DNA of 64,000 bases from positions 38,542 through 102,541 of the forward strand of contig NZ_FNNZ01000019.1 of NCBI RefSeq assembly GCF_900106925.1, written 5' to 3'. Under the pieces are notes generated by a model. It saw only the letters and a program-made list of their open reading frames with translations. It was not told the DNA's origin and made no database searches. Below are positions 28,700 through 37,527 of the stretch, one piece after another; position 1 is the stretch's first letter, and each line of letters begins with the position of its first letter. The position numbers were made by a program, and so were the translations under genes. This DNA is from Thiocapsa roseopersicina. Its GTDB lineage: Bacteria > Pseudomonadota > Gammaproteobacteria > Chromatiales > Chromatiaceae.

Positions 28700-30289
28700 A
28701 TGCCGACCTATCCGATCAGTATCAGGTATCTGTCGTTCCTGCTGTTATCGATTGCCCTGCTCGGATTGGCGGGCTGCGGCAGCGACGGCGGCCAACGCAA
28801 CACCTCTGAGGAGAGCTGGACTCGAGGCGATGTCGTAGCCGGCTCGGACACCTTTCCGGTGCCGGCCGAGATCCAGCCCAATGTCGATTTCTGGCGCCAC
28901 GTCTACGGAATCTGGGGCCGCGGAGAGGTCGCCATCCACGACGAAGAGCACATGGGCGTCGTCTACGAGGTCATCAAACTGCCCTCGCCCATCAAAGAGG
29001 GCTATACGGACCCGCAACGGTCGTTGGTGCGTGACCGTACGGATTCCTACAAGGGCCAGCTGCGCCTTCTGGAAGAGCGCGTGCGAACCGGACAGAGCCT
29101 GAGCAGCAGCGACAAGGCGCTCTTGGCGAAGCTCGAGCAGGCCGGCGGTCGCGGTGCGGTCTACGGGGCTGCGGATCGCGTGCGCAGTCAACGCGGTCTG
29201 CGCGAACGCTTTCATCGCGGCGTGGAGATCAGCGGGCGGTACGACACGGCCTTTCGCGAGATCATGCGCAGCCACGGCGTCCCGGAGGATCTCGCCTATC
29301 TCCCGCACGTGGAATCCTCGTTTCAGACCAATGCCCGATCCGGCGTCGGCGCCGCAGGCGTGTGGCAGTTCATGCCCGCAACCGGTCGGATGTATATGAA
29401 CGTCAACGACACCGTCGACGAGCGACTCGATCCCATCATCGCGGCGGACGGCGCCGCGCGCTATCTGTCCCAGGCCCATCGTCGCCTCGGGAGCTGGCCG
29501 CTCGCCATCACCTCCTACAATCACGGCCAAGGCGGGATGGCGAATGCAAAGGCCCAACACGGCAACGACATCGGCGACATCGTGAAGAACTATCGGGGTC
29601 AGTACTTCGGCTTCGCGTCGCGAAATTTCTATGCCGAATTCATCGCCGCCCGCGAGGTGACGCGCAACGCCGATCGCTATTTCCCGGAGGGCGTCCGCCG
29701 CGAGGAGCCTTGGCCGCACGATCGCCTGGTGCTCCAGCACAGCATGCCGGTCGACCATGTCGCGGGACATTACGGCCTGACCCCGTATCGCCTTGCCGAC
29801 CTGAATATGCACTGGCGCGACCCTGCACGTGACGGTCGGGCCAATCTTCCGGCGGGCAGCACGGTCTGGCTGCCGGCCGGGACCAAGAACCGCGTCGCCG
29901 GCCATCCGCCACCCGTGTCGACGACGATGGTCGCGCGCGTTAAGCCGAAGGCCTCCCCCGTGGACCTTCAGGCGGTCGCCAAGGTCGGACGCCAGAGCGC
30001 CAAGCCGGTACCCGCGGCAGCGGCGTCGACGACACAGCGGGTGGCGAAGGTATCGCCCAAGCAAGCGGCAAAGGCGTCTACCAAACAGCAGGTTGCGAAG
30101 GCGCCCACCGCACAGACAGCAAAGAAGTCGACCACTGCCTCGCGCTACCATGTCGTCAAGCCGCAGGAGACGCTCTATCGCGTTGCAGTTCAGAACGGCA
30201 TCACGGTCGCCGAGCTGCGCAAGCTGAACAAGATGCGGCCCGACGACAACAATATTCGCCCGGGGCAGAAGCTCAAAGTCAGCATTTAA
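28700..30289 (+). CDS. Lytic murein transglycosylase with C-terminal LysM domain (MltD-like)
   Basis: 529 residues from ATG 28700 (ATG 28691 is possible). Lipoprotein signal ending LLGLAGC; SLT domain with catalytic Glu in PHVESSFQTNARSGVGAAG, VWQFMPATGRMY, and ITSYNHGQGG; then an Ala/Lys/Thr/Gln-rich linker (KASTKQQVAKAPTAQTAKK) and one LysM (YHVVKPQETLYRVAVQNGIT ... NNIRPGQKLKV). It cuts glycan strands to 1,6-anhydro-muropeptides, whose recycling involves NagZ. E. coli MltD has two LysM; one is seen here. Its TAA stop lies inside repeat element C. Confidence 0.92.
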   Translation: MPTYPISIRYLSFLLLSIALLGLAGCGSDGGQRNTSEESWTRGDVVAGSDTFPVPAEIQPNVDFWRHVYGIWGRGEVAIHDEEHMGVVYEVIKLPSPIKEGYTDPQRSLVRDRTDSYKGQLRLLEERVRTGQSLSSSDKALLAKLEQAGGRGAVYGAADRVRSQRGLRERFHRGVEISGRYDTAFREIMRSHGVPEDLAYLPHVESSFQTNARSGVGAAGVWQFMPATGRMYMNVNDTVDERLDPIIAADGAARYLSQAHRRLGSWPLAITSYNHGQGGMANAKAQHGNDIGDIVKNYRGQYFGFASRNFYAEFIAAREVTRNADRYFPEGVRREEPWPHDRLVLQHSMPVDHVAGHYGLTPYRLADLNMHWRDPARDGRANLPAGSTVWLPAGTKNRVAGHPPPVSTTMVARVKPKASPVDLQAVAKVGRQSAKPVPAAAASTTQRVAKVSPKQAAKASTKQQVAKAPTAQTAKKSTTASRYHVVKPQETLYRVAVQNGITVAELRKLNKMRPDDNNIRPGQKLKVSI

Positions 30290-30373
30290 ACCGCGTCCTG
30301 AGGGGCATGACAGGATGCGAGCAAATCCGGCGTGTTACGAACCAATGACGGTCGGCGCGACGCAGTTTAAATG
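30283..30373. repeat. 91-bp inverted-repeat element, copy C, overlapping the mltD-like stop
   Basis: CATTTAAACCGCGTC (30283-30297) and GACGCAGTTTAAATG (30359-30373): 15-bp ends with one mismatch. The left end contains the TAA stop of the transglycosylase gene (30287-30289). Confidence 0.85.
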
Positions 30374-30498
30374 AATATTGAAAACAAAGCGCTGACGGGA
30401 AACTCTATTTCCGCTTGTCGGCTCTCGGGAGGTCGACTTTCCGCTCGCGGGCCTGGTGGGTACCGGCCGCTTGTGGTTGCGCCGGGGCGTCCGTCGCA

Positions 30499-30774
30499 GT
30501 GACTCTGTGGGTCGAGACCATCGGGTTCACTGCGGCGGCGCTCACCACCCTTTCCTTCGTGCCCCAGGTGGTGCGCACCTTGCGGACCCGTGACACTCGG
30601 GCCATCTCGCTTTGGATGTACGCGCTCTTCAGCGCGGGCGTCGCGCTCTGGGGCCTCTACGGACTGCTGATCGGCTCTTGGCCCGTGATCGTCGCGAACG
30701 CAATCACCCTAGTTCTCGCCTCCATCGTGCTCTGGCACAAGCTCTGCGAAACGCCGGAGAGCCCATCCGGGTAG
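30499..30774 (+). CDS. SemiSWEET family small sugar transporter
   Basis: 91 residues from GTG 30499, the normal length for SemiSWEET, which forms a pore as a dimer of three-helix units. The PQ motif FVPQVVRTLRTRDTRAISL follows helix 1; helices 2 and 3 are MYALFSAGVALWGLYGLLIG and VIVANAITLVLASIVLW. The frame is open upstream to 30415 but that part is not family-like. The gene is bracketed by inverted-repeat elements C and D. Confidence 0.85.
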   Translation: MTLWVETIGFTAAALTTLSFVPQVVRTLRTRDTRAISLWMYALFSAGVALWGLYGLLIGSWPVIVANAITLVLASIVLWHKLCETPESPSG

Positions 30775-30826
30775 ATTGCGCTGCGTTTGTTCACCCTATC
30801 CATCTAAAATACCTCAAGATTAAAAA

Positions 30827-30916
30827 CTTAAACCGCGTCGACGCCAACCTGACGGATGGACGCCCGAGGTGCTTCACACGTAGATCAAGGCATACCCTGC
30901 CGGACGCGGTTTAAAG
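30827..30916. repeat. 90-bp inverted-repeat element, copy D, overlapping the pat-like stop
   Basis: CTTAAACCGCGTC (30827-30839) and GACGCGGTTTAAAG (30903-30916) are perfect inverted ends. The right end supplies the TAA stop of the minus-strand acetyltransferase gene (30911-30913). Shares subterminal GCATACCCTGCCGG with copies B and E. Confidence 0.85.
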
Positions 30917-33589
30917 CACCTTGCTTACCCATTTGACCGCCATGTCCTGCGGGTCGCTCTCGATGCGGAATCCGAGCGATTTGACCAGGGCCAGCATCCG
31001 ACTGTTGGCGCTCAGCACCTCGCCGTCCATCACACGAAAACCGCGTAAGCGAGCGTTTTGCATCAAAGAACGCATCAATCTGGCGCCGATACCGAGGTTG
31101 CGCCAGGTGTCGGAGACCACGATCGCGAACTCGCAGGCCTCCCCACCCGGTCGAGCCATATAGCGCGCCACGCCGACTTGGACGTCGGATCCGTCGTGCT
31201 CGACCACGCCGATCAGGGCCATCTCGCGGTCGTAGTCGATCTGGGTGAAGCGCACCAACATCTCGGGCGTCAACTCCTTGATCGCCTGCATGAACCGGAA
31301 ATACTTGGTCTGCTCCGAAAGCCCCCGAACGAACTCCTGCTCCATCTCGGCATCTTCCGGGCGAATCGGTCGGATTACCAGATCCTTGCCGTCCGGCAGT
31401 TGGACGCGCTCGATGAGGTGGCTCGGATAGGGGTGGATCGCCATGTGTCCGTAGGTCGTCTGCTGGGGCGGACGATAATCGACCTTGATGCGCGCATCTA
31501 CGGCGACGACATCTTTGTCGTTTCCAATCAATGGATTGATGTCCATCGAGATGATTTCCGGCAACTCGCAGACCATCTCCGAAACCCGTTGAAGAATCTT
31601 TGCCAAGGCCACGCGATTCATTGGCGGCATATGCTGGAAGGCGCCCATGAGACGCACGATCCGGGTGTGATCGATCATGGTCTGGATGATGAAAGCGTTG
31701 AGCGGCGGCAGACCGAGCGCGCGATCCTCGAGGACCTCCACCTTGGTACCGCCGGCGCCGAAGCTGATCACCGGACCGAAGATCCGATCCCGGGTCACGC
31801 CGATCATCAGCTCGCGTGCGGCGCGCGTCGAGGCCATGTGCTCGACCGTGATGCCCTCCATACGCGCATCCGGGCGCAGCCGCTTGGCACGCTCGACGAT
31901 CTCGGTGAAGGTCCGGCGCACCGATTGGGCATCGTCGATATTCAGACGCACGCCGTCGACATCGGACTTGTGCTCCAGATCCGGCGAGTTGATCTTCATC
32001 ACGACCGGGAAGCCGAGGGCCTGGGCGGCCATCAGGGCCTCGTTCGGCGTGCGGGTCAACACCGCCTGCATCGTCGGAATGCGGAACGCCGAAAGGATCG
32101 CCTTCGCCTCGACCGTCCCGAGCGTCTTGCGTCCCTCGGCCATGACGCCCTCGATGATGAGGCGTGCGCCCTCCACGTCCGGCGCGTCTTCCTGCGAGAG
32201 CGGACCCGGCGACTGCATCAGCAGCTTCTGGTTGCGCTGGTGGGTGGCGAGGAAAGAGAAGGCGTCGATCGCCACCTCGGGGCTGTCGAAGTGCGGCACG
32301 TCGTGCTCGGCCAGGAGCTCTTGGGCCTCGGCGACCCGCTTCCCGCCCATCCAACAGGCGAGCACCGGTTTGCGGCTGTCCTTGGCTGACGCGATGACCT
32401 GCTCAGCCGTGGCGACCGGATCGCCGAACACCAAGGGGGCCAGGATACAGAGCACGCCGTCGACCTCCGGATCGGCGAGACAGGCGTCCAGGGCAATCCG
32501 ATAGCGCTCGGGCGGGGCATCGCCGATGATATCGATCGGGTTGCCGTGCGACCAATGGTCCGGCAACGCCTTTTCCAGCGTCTGGCGTGTTGTATCGCTG
32601 ATCTGCGCGAGCGAGAGCCCCAACTCGATGATGCGATCCGCGGCCAGCACGCCCGGCCCGCCGCCGTTGGTGATGACGGCGATGCGGTCGCCCGCCAGAC
32701 GCCGACGCGTGCCGAAGACCTGGGCGGCCGCGAACAACTGATCGAGGCTGGAGACCTGCACCACACCGGCGCGCTCGGTGACGGCGCGGAACACGTCCGC
32801 CGAGCCCACATAGGCACCGGTGTGCGACTTGACCGCGCGGGTCCCGGCCGGATGCCGCCCCGCCTTGACCACCACCACGGGTTTCAACCGCGCCGCCGCG
32901 CGCAGCCCGCTCATGAAATGGCGTGCGTTGCGGATCCCCTCGACGTAGAGCAGGATACATTGCGTCTGGCTGTCCAAGGCGAGATAGTCGAGCACATCCC
33001 CGAAGTCGACATCCGCCGCCGCGCCCAGCGACACCATCGCCGAGAAACCGATTCGGCGGCGCTCGGACCAATCGATCATCGCCGTGCAGATCGCCCCGGA
33101 TTGCGAGACCAGAGCGACGTTGCCGCGACGCGGAAGATCCTGTCCGACGCTGGCATTCAGGCCGTGTTGCGGGCGCATCGCCCCGATGCAGTTGGGTCCG
33201 AGGACGCGGATACGGTTGCTGCGGGCCGCCTCGACCATTCGTTCCTGAAGGTTGATCCCGCGTTCGCCGTACTCGCCGAAACCGGCGGAATGGACCACCG
33301 CCACCTTGACCCCGTAGCCGCCGCACTGATTGAGGATCGCCGGAACTCGATCGGCGGGCGTGGCGATCAGCGCCAGGTCCACATGCTTGTCGAGCTGACC
33401 CAGGTCGCGGTAGCAGGGCTCCCCGGCCACCTCCTTGTATTTGGGATTGATTGCATAGGCATTGCCTTTGAAGCCGCCGGCCAGCAGATTGCGAAACACC
33501 ATGCCGCCGATGGACCCCTCGCTGTCGCTGGCCCCGAAGACCGCAACGGCGGTGGGCGTGAAGAGTTGTTCGATATCGGATACGCGCAT
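30911..33589 (-). CDS. Pat/PatZ-type protein lysine acetyltransferase (acyl-CoA synthetase-like domains plus GNAT)
   Basis: 892 residues from ATG 33589 with GGAGGG upstream. Order: CoA-binding Rossmann domain (AVAVFGASDSEGSIGG, LGPNCIGAMRP), succinyl-CoA-ligase-like domain (SHTGAYVGSADVF), ATP-grasp domain (FPVVMKINSPDLEHKSD), and a C-terminal GNAT domain (WRNLGIGARLMRSLMQNA). This matches Pat/PatZ, which acetylates enzymes such as acetyl-CoA synthetase and thereby silences them. The His in SHTGA is at the place that is phosphorylated in active NDP-forming acyl-CoA synthetases, so ligase activity cannot be excluded. It is divergent from a deacetylase-family gene. Its stop comes from repeat D. 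Confidence 0.9.
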   Translation of the reverse strand: MRVSDIEQLFTPTAVAVFGASDSEGSIGGMVFRNLLAGGFKGNAYAINPKYKEVAGEPCYRDLGQLDKHVDLALIATPADRVPAILNQCGGYGVKVAVVHSAGFGEYGERGINLQERMVEAARSNRIRVLGPNCIGAMRPQHGLNASVGQDLPRRGNVALVSQSGAICTAMIDWSERRRIGFSAMVSLGAAADVDFGDVLDYLALDSQTQCILLYVEGIRNARHFMSGLRAAARLKPVVVVKAGRHPAGTRAVKSHTGAYVGSADVFRAVTERAGVVQVSSLDQLFAAAQVFGTRRRLAGDRIAVITNGGGPGVLAADRIIELGLSLAQISDTTRQTLEKALPDHWSHGNPIDIIGDAPPERYRIALDACLADPEVDGVLCILAPLVFGDPVATAEQVIASAKDSRKPVLACWMGGKRVAEAQELLAEHDVPHFDSPEVAIDAFSFLATHQRNQKLLMQSPGPLSQEDAPDVEGARLIIEGVMAEGRKTLGTVEAKAILSAFRIPTMQAVLTRTPNEALMAAQALGFPVVMKINSPDLEHKSDVDGVRLNIDDAQSVRRTFTEIVERAKRLRPDARMEGITVEHMASTRAARELMIGVTRDRIFGPVISFGAGGTKVEVLEDRALGLPPLNAFIIQTMIDHTRIVRLMGAFQHMPPMNRVALAKILQRVSEMVCELPEIISMDINPLIGNDKDVVAVDARIKVDYRPPQQTTYGHMAIHPYPSHLIERVQLPDGKDLVIRPIRPEDAEMEQEFVRGLSEQTKYFRFMQAIKELTPEMLVRFTQIDYDREMALIGVVEHDGSDVQVGVARYMARPGGEACEFAIVVSDTWRNLGIGARLMRSLMQNARLRGFRVMDGEVLSANSRMLALVKSLGFRIESDPQDMAVKWVSKVL

Positions 33590-33633
33590 GGAATCGCCCT
33601 CCCGGGCAATAAAAAGGATTAAGCTAAACCGCG

Positions 33634-33722
33634 TTCGAAACGCGTCGGGCGCGACATGCCGCATCGCTGCATCGACTCGGCCTCGGATGCATCGACGGGC
33701 GTCGGCGTAGACGCGTTTCGAA
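33634..33722. repeat. 89-bp inverted-repeat element, variant copy I
   Basis: TTCGAAACGCGTC (33634-33646) and GACGCGTTTCGAA (33710-33722) are perfect 13-bp inverted ends. The flank CTAAACCGCGTTCGAAACGC shows the family core just outside the left end. It lies between the divergent acetyltransferase and deacetylase genes, where the promoters must be. Confidence 0.7.
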
Positions 33723-33839
33723 GATGAAAAAATTGGATCCAGGGATTCGACACCGGCGCGAACGCGCGCCGAACGACAACGAGAATTGCCCGGGCGCCGT
33801 CAGGGTCCCGCGTGCGATCAATGCATCGAGGACCTTCGC

Positions 33840-34772
33840 ATGAACCTCGCCTTTATCTCTCACCCATTTTGTCAGCAGCACAAGATGGGCGCGCACCATC
33901 CCGAGTGTCCGGAGCGGCTCTACGCCATCCAGGACCGCATGATCGCCTCGGGCATGGAGATGCTGGTGACCCACTACGACGCACCCGAGGCGAGCGTGGC
34001 GCAGTTGAACCGCGTGCATGATGCTGACTATGTCCAGGGGCTGATCGACGCCGCCCCGGAGGTCGACGACGTCTTGGTCTGGGTCGACGGCGACACCGCC
34101 ATGAACAGCCACACCCTGCCGGCTGCCCTGCGCGCGGCCGGCGGCGCCATCCTCGGGGTCGACCTGGTGATGAGCACAAAACATCACGCCGCCTTTTGTT
34201 GCGTGCGCCCGCCCGGCCATCATGCCGGACGGCGCTCGGCCGGGGGCTTTTGTCTCTTCAACAACGTCGCCGTCGGCGCCGCACATGCGATGGCCGAGCA
34301 CGGCATCGAGCGAATCGCCATCGTCGATTTCGACGTCCACCACGGCAACGGCACCGAGGAGATCTTCAGCGGCGACGAGCGGGTGCTCTTCTGCTCGAGC
34401 TTCCAGCACCCCTTCTATCCCGGGTGCGGCGCAGACACGAATGCGCCGAACATCCTCAACCTGCCGCTGCCCAAGCTGACCGACGGGGCCGCCTTTCGGG
34501 CCGCTGTCGAGGCCGCCTGGCTGCCCAAGCTCGACACCTTCGAGCCCCAGTTGATCATGATTTCCGCGGGGTTCGACGGCCACGCCGAGGACGACATGGC
34601 GCATTTCAATCTGCGCGAGCCCGATTATGCCTGGATCACCCGCGAGCTCCATCTGCTGGCGAGCCGGCATGCGCAAGAGCGTGTCGTGTCCTGCCTGGAA
34701 GGCGGCTACAGCCTGTCCGCGCTCGGACGCAGCGTCAGTGCCCATGTCGATGAATTGATCGGGCCCGCGTGA
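33840..34772 (+). CDS. Histone deacetylase family (class II-like) amidohydrolase
   Basis: 310 residues from ATG 33840 (AGGA 7 bases upstream). Catalytic motifs are complete: VRPPGHHAGRRSAGGFCLFN (His-His pair), VDFDVHHGNGTEEIF and SAGFDGHAEDD (zinc Asp/His ligands), and a final LEGGYSL with the Gly-Gly-Tyr. Bacterial members deacetylate lysines (AcuC type) or polyamines. Being divergent from a Pat-like acetyltransferase, it is a good candidate for the reversing enzyme; this is an inference from position. Confidence 0.92.
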   Translation: MNLAFISHPFCQQHKMGAHHPECPERLYAIQDRMIASGMEMLVTHYDAPEASVAQLNRVHDADYVQGLIDAAPEVDDVLVWVDGDTAMNSHTLPAALRAAGGAILGVDLVMSTKHHAAFCCVRPPGHHAGRRSAGGFCLFNNVAVGAAHAMAEHGIERIAIVDFDVHHGNGTEEIFSGDERVLFCSSFQHPFYPGCGADTNAPNILNLPLPKLTDGAAFRAAVEAAWLPKLDTFEPQLIMISAGFDGHAEDDMAHFNLREPDYAWITRELHLLASRHAQERVVSCLEGGYSLSALGRSVSAHVDELIGPA

Positions 34773-35048
34773 CGCCTTCTGGCCGAAACGGACCGGGATC
34801 GCGAGGGGAGTCCCGACACGCTGTTGCATTGCAGCATTAGGATAGAGAGGTCCCGCCCCTGTCGCAATGCCGATCACGCGCCGATCACACTTGCGGCACG
34901 CTGCTCCGGACCGATGGCACCGGGCTTGTCATCCGGACCGAATGGCCTGACCTTTCGAGAACTGCGGCGCTCGCCCGCATTCCGAGGCACTCGACCGCGG
35001 CGCGTGACCTGTTACAAAGCTCAGTCAACCACCGGATCGGAGAGACTC
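34773..35048. other. Intergenic region before dienelactone hydrolase gene
   Basis: 276 bases with a TGTTGCATTGCAGCATT near-palindrome at 34821-34837. No gene, clear terminator or family repeat is seen. Confidence 0.4.
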
Positions 35049-35834
35049 ATGAGAAGACCATCGACCCACATGGCCGCATTGCTCCTCTGCGCCCCGCTCG
35101 TTGCAGGCGCAGCCATCCAGACCGAGCGCGTCGAATACCGCGACGGCGACACCGTGCTGACCGGCTACCTGAGCTACGACGATGCCCTCGAGGGCAAGCG
35201 CCCCGGCGTGCTCGTCATCCATGAGTGGTGGGGGCTCAACGACTACGCGAAGAAACGCGCGGAGATGCTCGCCGAGCTGGGTTACGTCGCTTTCGCCGCG
35301 GACATGTACGGCGACAACAAGGTGACCGAGCATGCGCCCGACGCCCAGGGCTGGATGCAGCAGATTACCGCCAATCAAGCGGCCTGGCAGAAGCGCGCTA
35401 TGGCCGGACTCGACACCCTGAAGGCCAGCGACCGTGTCGATACCGAGAAGCTCGCCGCCATCGGCTACTGCTTCGGCGGTGCTACCGTGATGCAGATGGC
35501 CTATGGCGGGGCGGATCTGGACGGCGTCGCCAGCTTCCACGGCTCCCTGCCGCCGGCGAGCAATGTGCAGCCCGGCACGATCAAGCCCAGCATCCTGATT
35601 GCTCACGGCGAGGCCGACAGCTTCGTCCCGCCCGAGCGCATCGCCGCCTTCAAAGAGGGGCTCGACGCCGCCGGGGCGGATTGGCAGATGATCGTCTACT
35701 CGGGCGCGCGCCACGGCTTCACCAACCCCGGTGCAGCCGCCTACGGGATGGACGCACTCGTCTACGACCCCAAGGCCGATGCGCGGTCTTGGGCGCTGAT
35801 GCAGGGGTTCTTCGACGAGGTCTTCGCGGACTGA
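35049..35834 (+). CDS. Exported dienelactone hydrolase family protein
   Basis: 261 residues from ATG 35049 with GGAGA upstream. A signal peptide (MAALLLCAPLVAGAA) precedes an alpha/beta-hydrolase. The catalytic triad appears as Cys in IGYCFGGATVM, Asp in HGEADSFVPPE and His in GARHGFTNPGA; VIHEWWGLNDY matches the family. The family cleaves lactones and related esters; the physiological substrate is unknown. The TGA stop lies in the left end of repeat element F. Confidence 0.88.
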   Translation: MRRPSTHMAALLLCAPLVAGAAIQTERVEYRDGDTVLTGYLSYDDALEGKRPGVLVIHEWWGLNDYAKKRAEMLAELGYVAFAADMYGDNKVTEHAPDAQGWMQQITANQAAWQKRAMAGLDTLKASDRVDTEKLAAIGYCFGGATVMQMAYGGADLDGVASFHGSLPPASNVQPGTIKPSILIAHGEADSFVPPERIAAFKEGLDAAGADWQMIVYSGARHGFTNPGAAAYGMDALVYDPKADARSWALMQGFFDEVFAD

Positions 35835-35916
35835 ATCGCGTTCGGCTGGACATGCTCGCGCCTCAGTCCAGTCCCACCTTGCGCAATTCATGACCGTCGG
35901 CGGTGACGCGGTTCAG
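35831..35916. repeat. 86-bp inverted-repeat element, copy F (degenerate), overlapping a stop codon
   Basis: CTGAATCGCGTT (35831-35842) and GACGCGGTTCAG (35905-35916) are imperfect ends of the same family and spacing. The left end contains the TGA stop of the dienelactone hydrolase gene. Confidence 0.65.
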
Positions 35917-35951
35917 GATGGTGAAGTCCTAAAATCGGGAAAGCCTTTTCC

Positions 35952-35983
35952 GTAGGTTGGGCCGAGCGAAAGCGAGGCCCGAC
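35952..35983. repeat. REP-type palindrome with GTAG head
   Basis: GTAG followed by GTTGGGCC ... GGCCCGAC around a GAGCGAAAGCGA loop. A GTAG tetranucleotide directly 5' of an imperfect palindrome is the hallmark of REP sequences handled by RAYT transposases; such a transposase gene lies at 50434-51150. Confidence 0.65.
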
Positions 35984-36081
35984 ATCCCCGGCGGTCGTTC
36001 CGACCGGGAGCAAGAGACCCAGCGGCTTACTCTCGAACATCCCGCAACCCGATCCAAATCGACCCGAGACCGCACCCCTCA

Positions 36082-37527
36082 ATGCCGAGCACCGTCATAC
36101 TCTGGCTCCGTCGAGACCTTCGTCTCGACGACAATCCGGCGCTCCAAGCGGCCTTGGTCGACTGCGACAGACTCGTCCCCGTCTACGTCCACGACCCGGA
36201 CTCGGAAGCGCCCTGGACACCCGGTGCAGCGAGTCAGTGGTGGCTTCACGGCAGCCTGGCGAGCCTGGACGGAGCACTTCGGATCCTCGGCAATCGGCTC
36301 CTGATCGCACGCGGGGACAGTCTCGCCGAGCTGCGGCGGATCGTCGCGACGACCGGCGCCACCCGGATCCACTGGAATCGCCTCTACGACCCGACGACAC
36401 GCGAGCGTGACGGCCGGATCAAACAAGCCCTGCGGGCCGACGGCCTGCGGGTGGACAGCCACAACGCATCCCTTCTGTTCGAGCCTTGGGAGATCGCCAC
36501 CGGCAACGGCGAGCCCTACCGGGTCTTCACCGCCTTCTGGCGTCGCTGCGCCGCTCGGCTTTCCGATGTCACCCCCCTGCCCGCTCCGGCCGCATTGCCG
36601 CCGCCTCCCGAGTCTCTCGTCTCGCTGCCCCTCGAACGCCTCGGGCTGCAGCCGAGCATCCCCTGGGACGCGGGACTTCGCGAGACCTGGACACCCGGCG
36701 AGACCAGCGCGCTGGAGCTCGCACGCACCTTCCTGCAGGACCGCGTCCGGGGCTACGCGACCGAGCGCGACCTGCCGGCCCAAACCGGGACATCCGAGCT
36801 CTCGCCGCACCTGCACTTCGGCGAGATCGGTCCGCGTCGAATCCTCACCATGGTCAAAGAGCGCTGGGGCGACCCGACCGCGGATCCAGTCGAGCCCTTC
36901 GTGCGAGAGATCGGCTGGCGCGAATTCGCTCACCATCTGATCTATCACTACCCGCACACCACGGACGAACCGCTGGATCCACGCTTCGCCGCTCTGCCCT
37001 GGCGTGAGGAGGACGCCGAACGCATGCTGCTGGCCTGGCAGCGCGGCGAGACCGGCATCCCGCTGGTCGATGCCGGCATGCGCCAGCTCTGGCACACCGG
37101 CTGGATGCACAATCGGGTGCGCATGGTCGTCGCCTCTTTCCTGACCAAGAACCTGCGCCTGCCCTGGCAGGCCGGCGCACGTTGGTTCTGGGACACCCTG
37201 GTCGACGCGGATCTCGCCGCCAACAGCCTCGGCTGGCAGTGGAGCGCCGGCTGCGGTGCGGACGCAGCCCCCTATTTCCGCATCTTCAACCCGATCCTGC
37301 AGGGCGAGCGTTTCGACAAGAGCGGGGCCTATGTTCGACGCTGGTGCCCGGAGCTGGCCCGACTCCCGGACAGATACATCCATCAACCCTGGACCGCCCC
37401 GACCGCCCTGCTCGATCACGCGGGCATCCGAATCGGGCGCGACTACCCGGCCCCGATCGTAGATCTCAAGGCATCGCGCGAGGCGGCCCTAGCCGCCTAC
37501 GAGGTCGTCAAATCGGCGGGGCGCTGA
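36082..37527 (+). CDS. phr: Deoxyribodipyrimidine photolyase
   Basis: 481 residues. N-terminal antenna-binding Rossmann domain (VILWLRRDLRLDDNPAL, LVPVYVHDPDSEAPW) and C-terminal FAD domain (TSELSPHLHFGEIGPRRI, GWREFAHHLIYHYP, LVDAGMRQLWHTGWMHNR, DADLAANSLGWQWSAGCG, PYFRIFNPILQGERFD). It repairs UV-induced cyclobutane pyrimidine dimers using light. The Trp residues of the photoreduction chain are in place in the WQW region. The gene ends convergently with tatD, the two overlapping by 20 bases. Confidence 0.96.
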   Translation: MPSTVILWLRRDLRLDDNPALQAALVDCDRLVPVYVHDPDSEAPWTPGAASQWWLHGSLASLDGALRILGNRLLIARGDSLAELRRIVATTGATRIHWNRLYDPTTRERDGRIKQALRADGLRVDSHNASLLFEPWEIATGNGEPYRVFTAFWRRCAARLSDVTPLPAPAALPPPPESLVSLPLERLGLQPSIPWDAGLRETWTPGETSALELARTFLQDRVRGYATERDLPAQTGTSELSPHLHFGEIGPRRILTMVKERWGDPTADPVEPFVREIGWREFAHHLIYHYPHTTDEPLDPRFAALPWREEDAERMLLAWQRGETGIPLVDAGMRQLWHTGWMHNRVRMVVASFLTKNLRLPWQAGARWFWDTLVDADLAANSLGWQWSAGCGADAAPYFRIFNPILQGERFDKSGAYVRRWCPELARLPDRYIHQPWTAPTALLDHAGIRIGRDYPAPIVDLKASREAALAAYEVVKSAGR

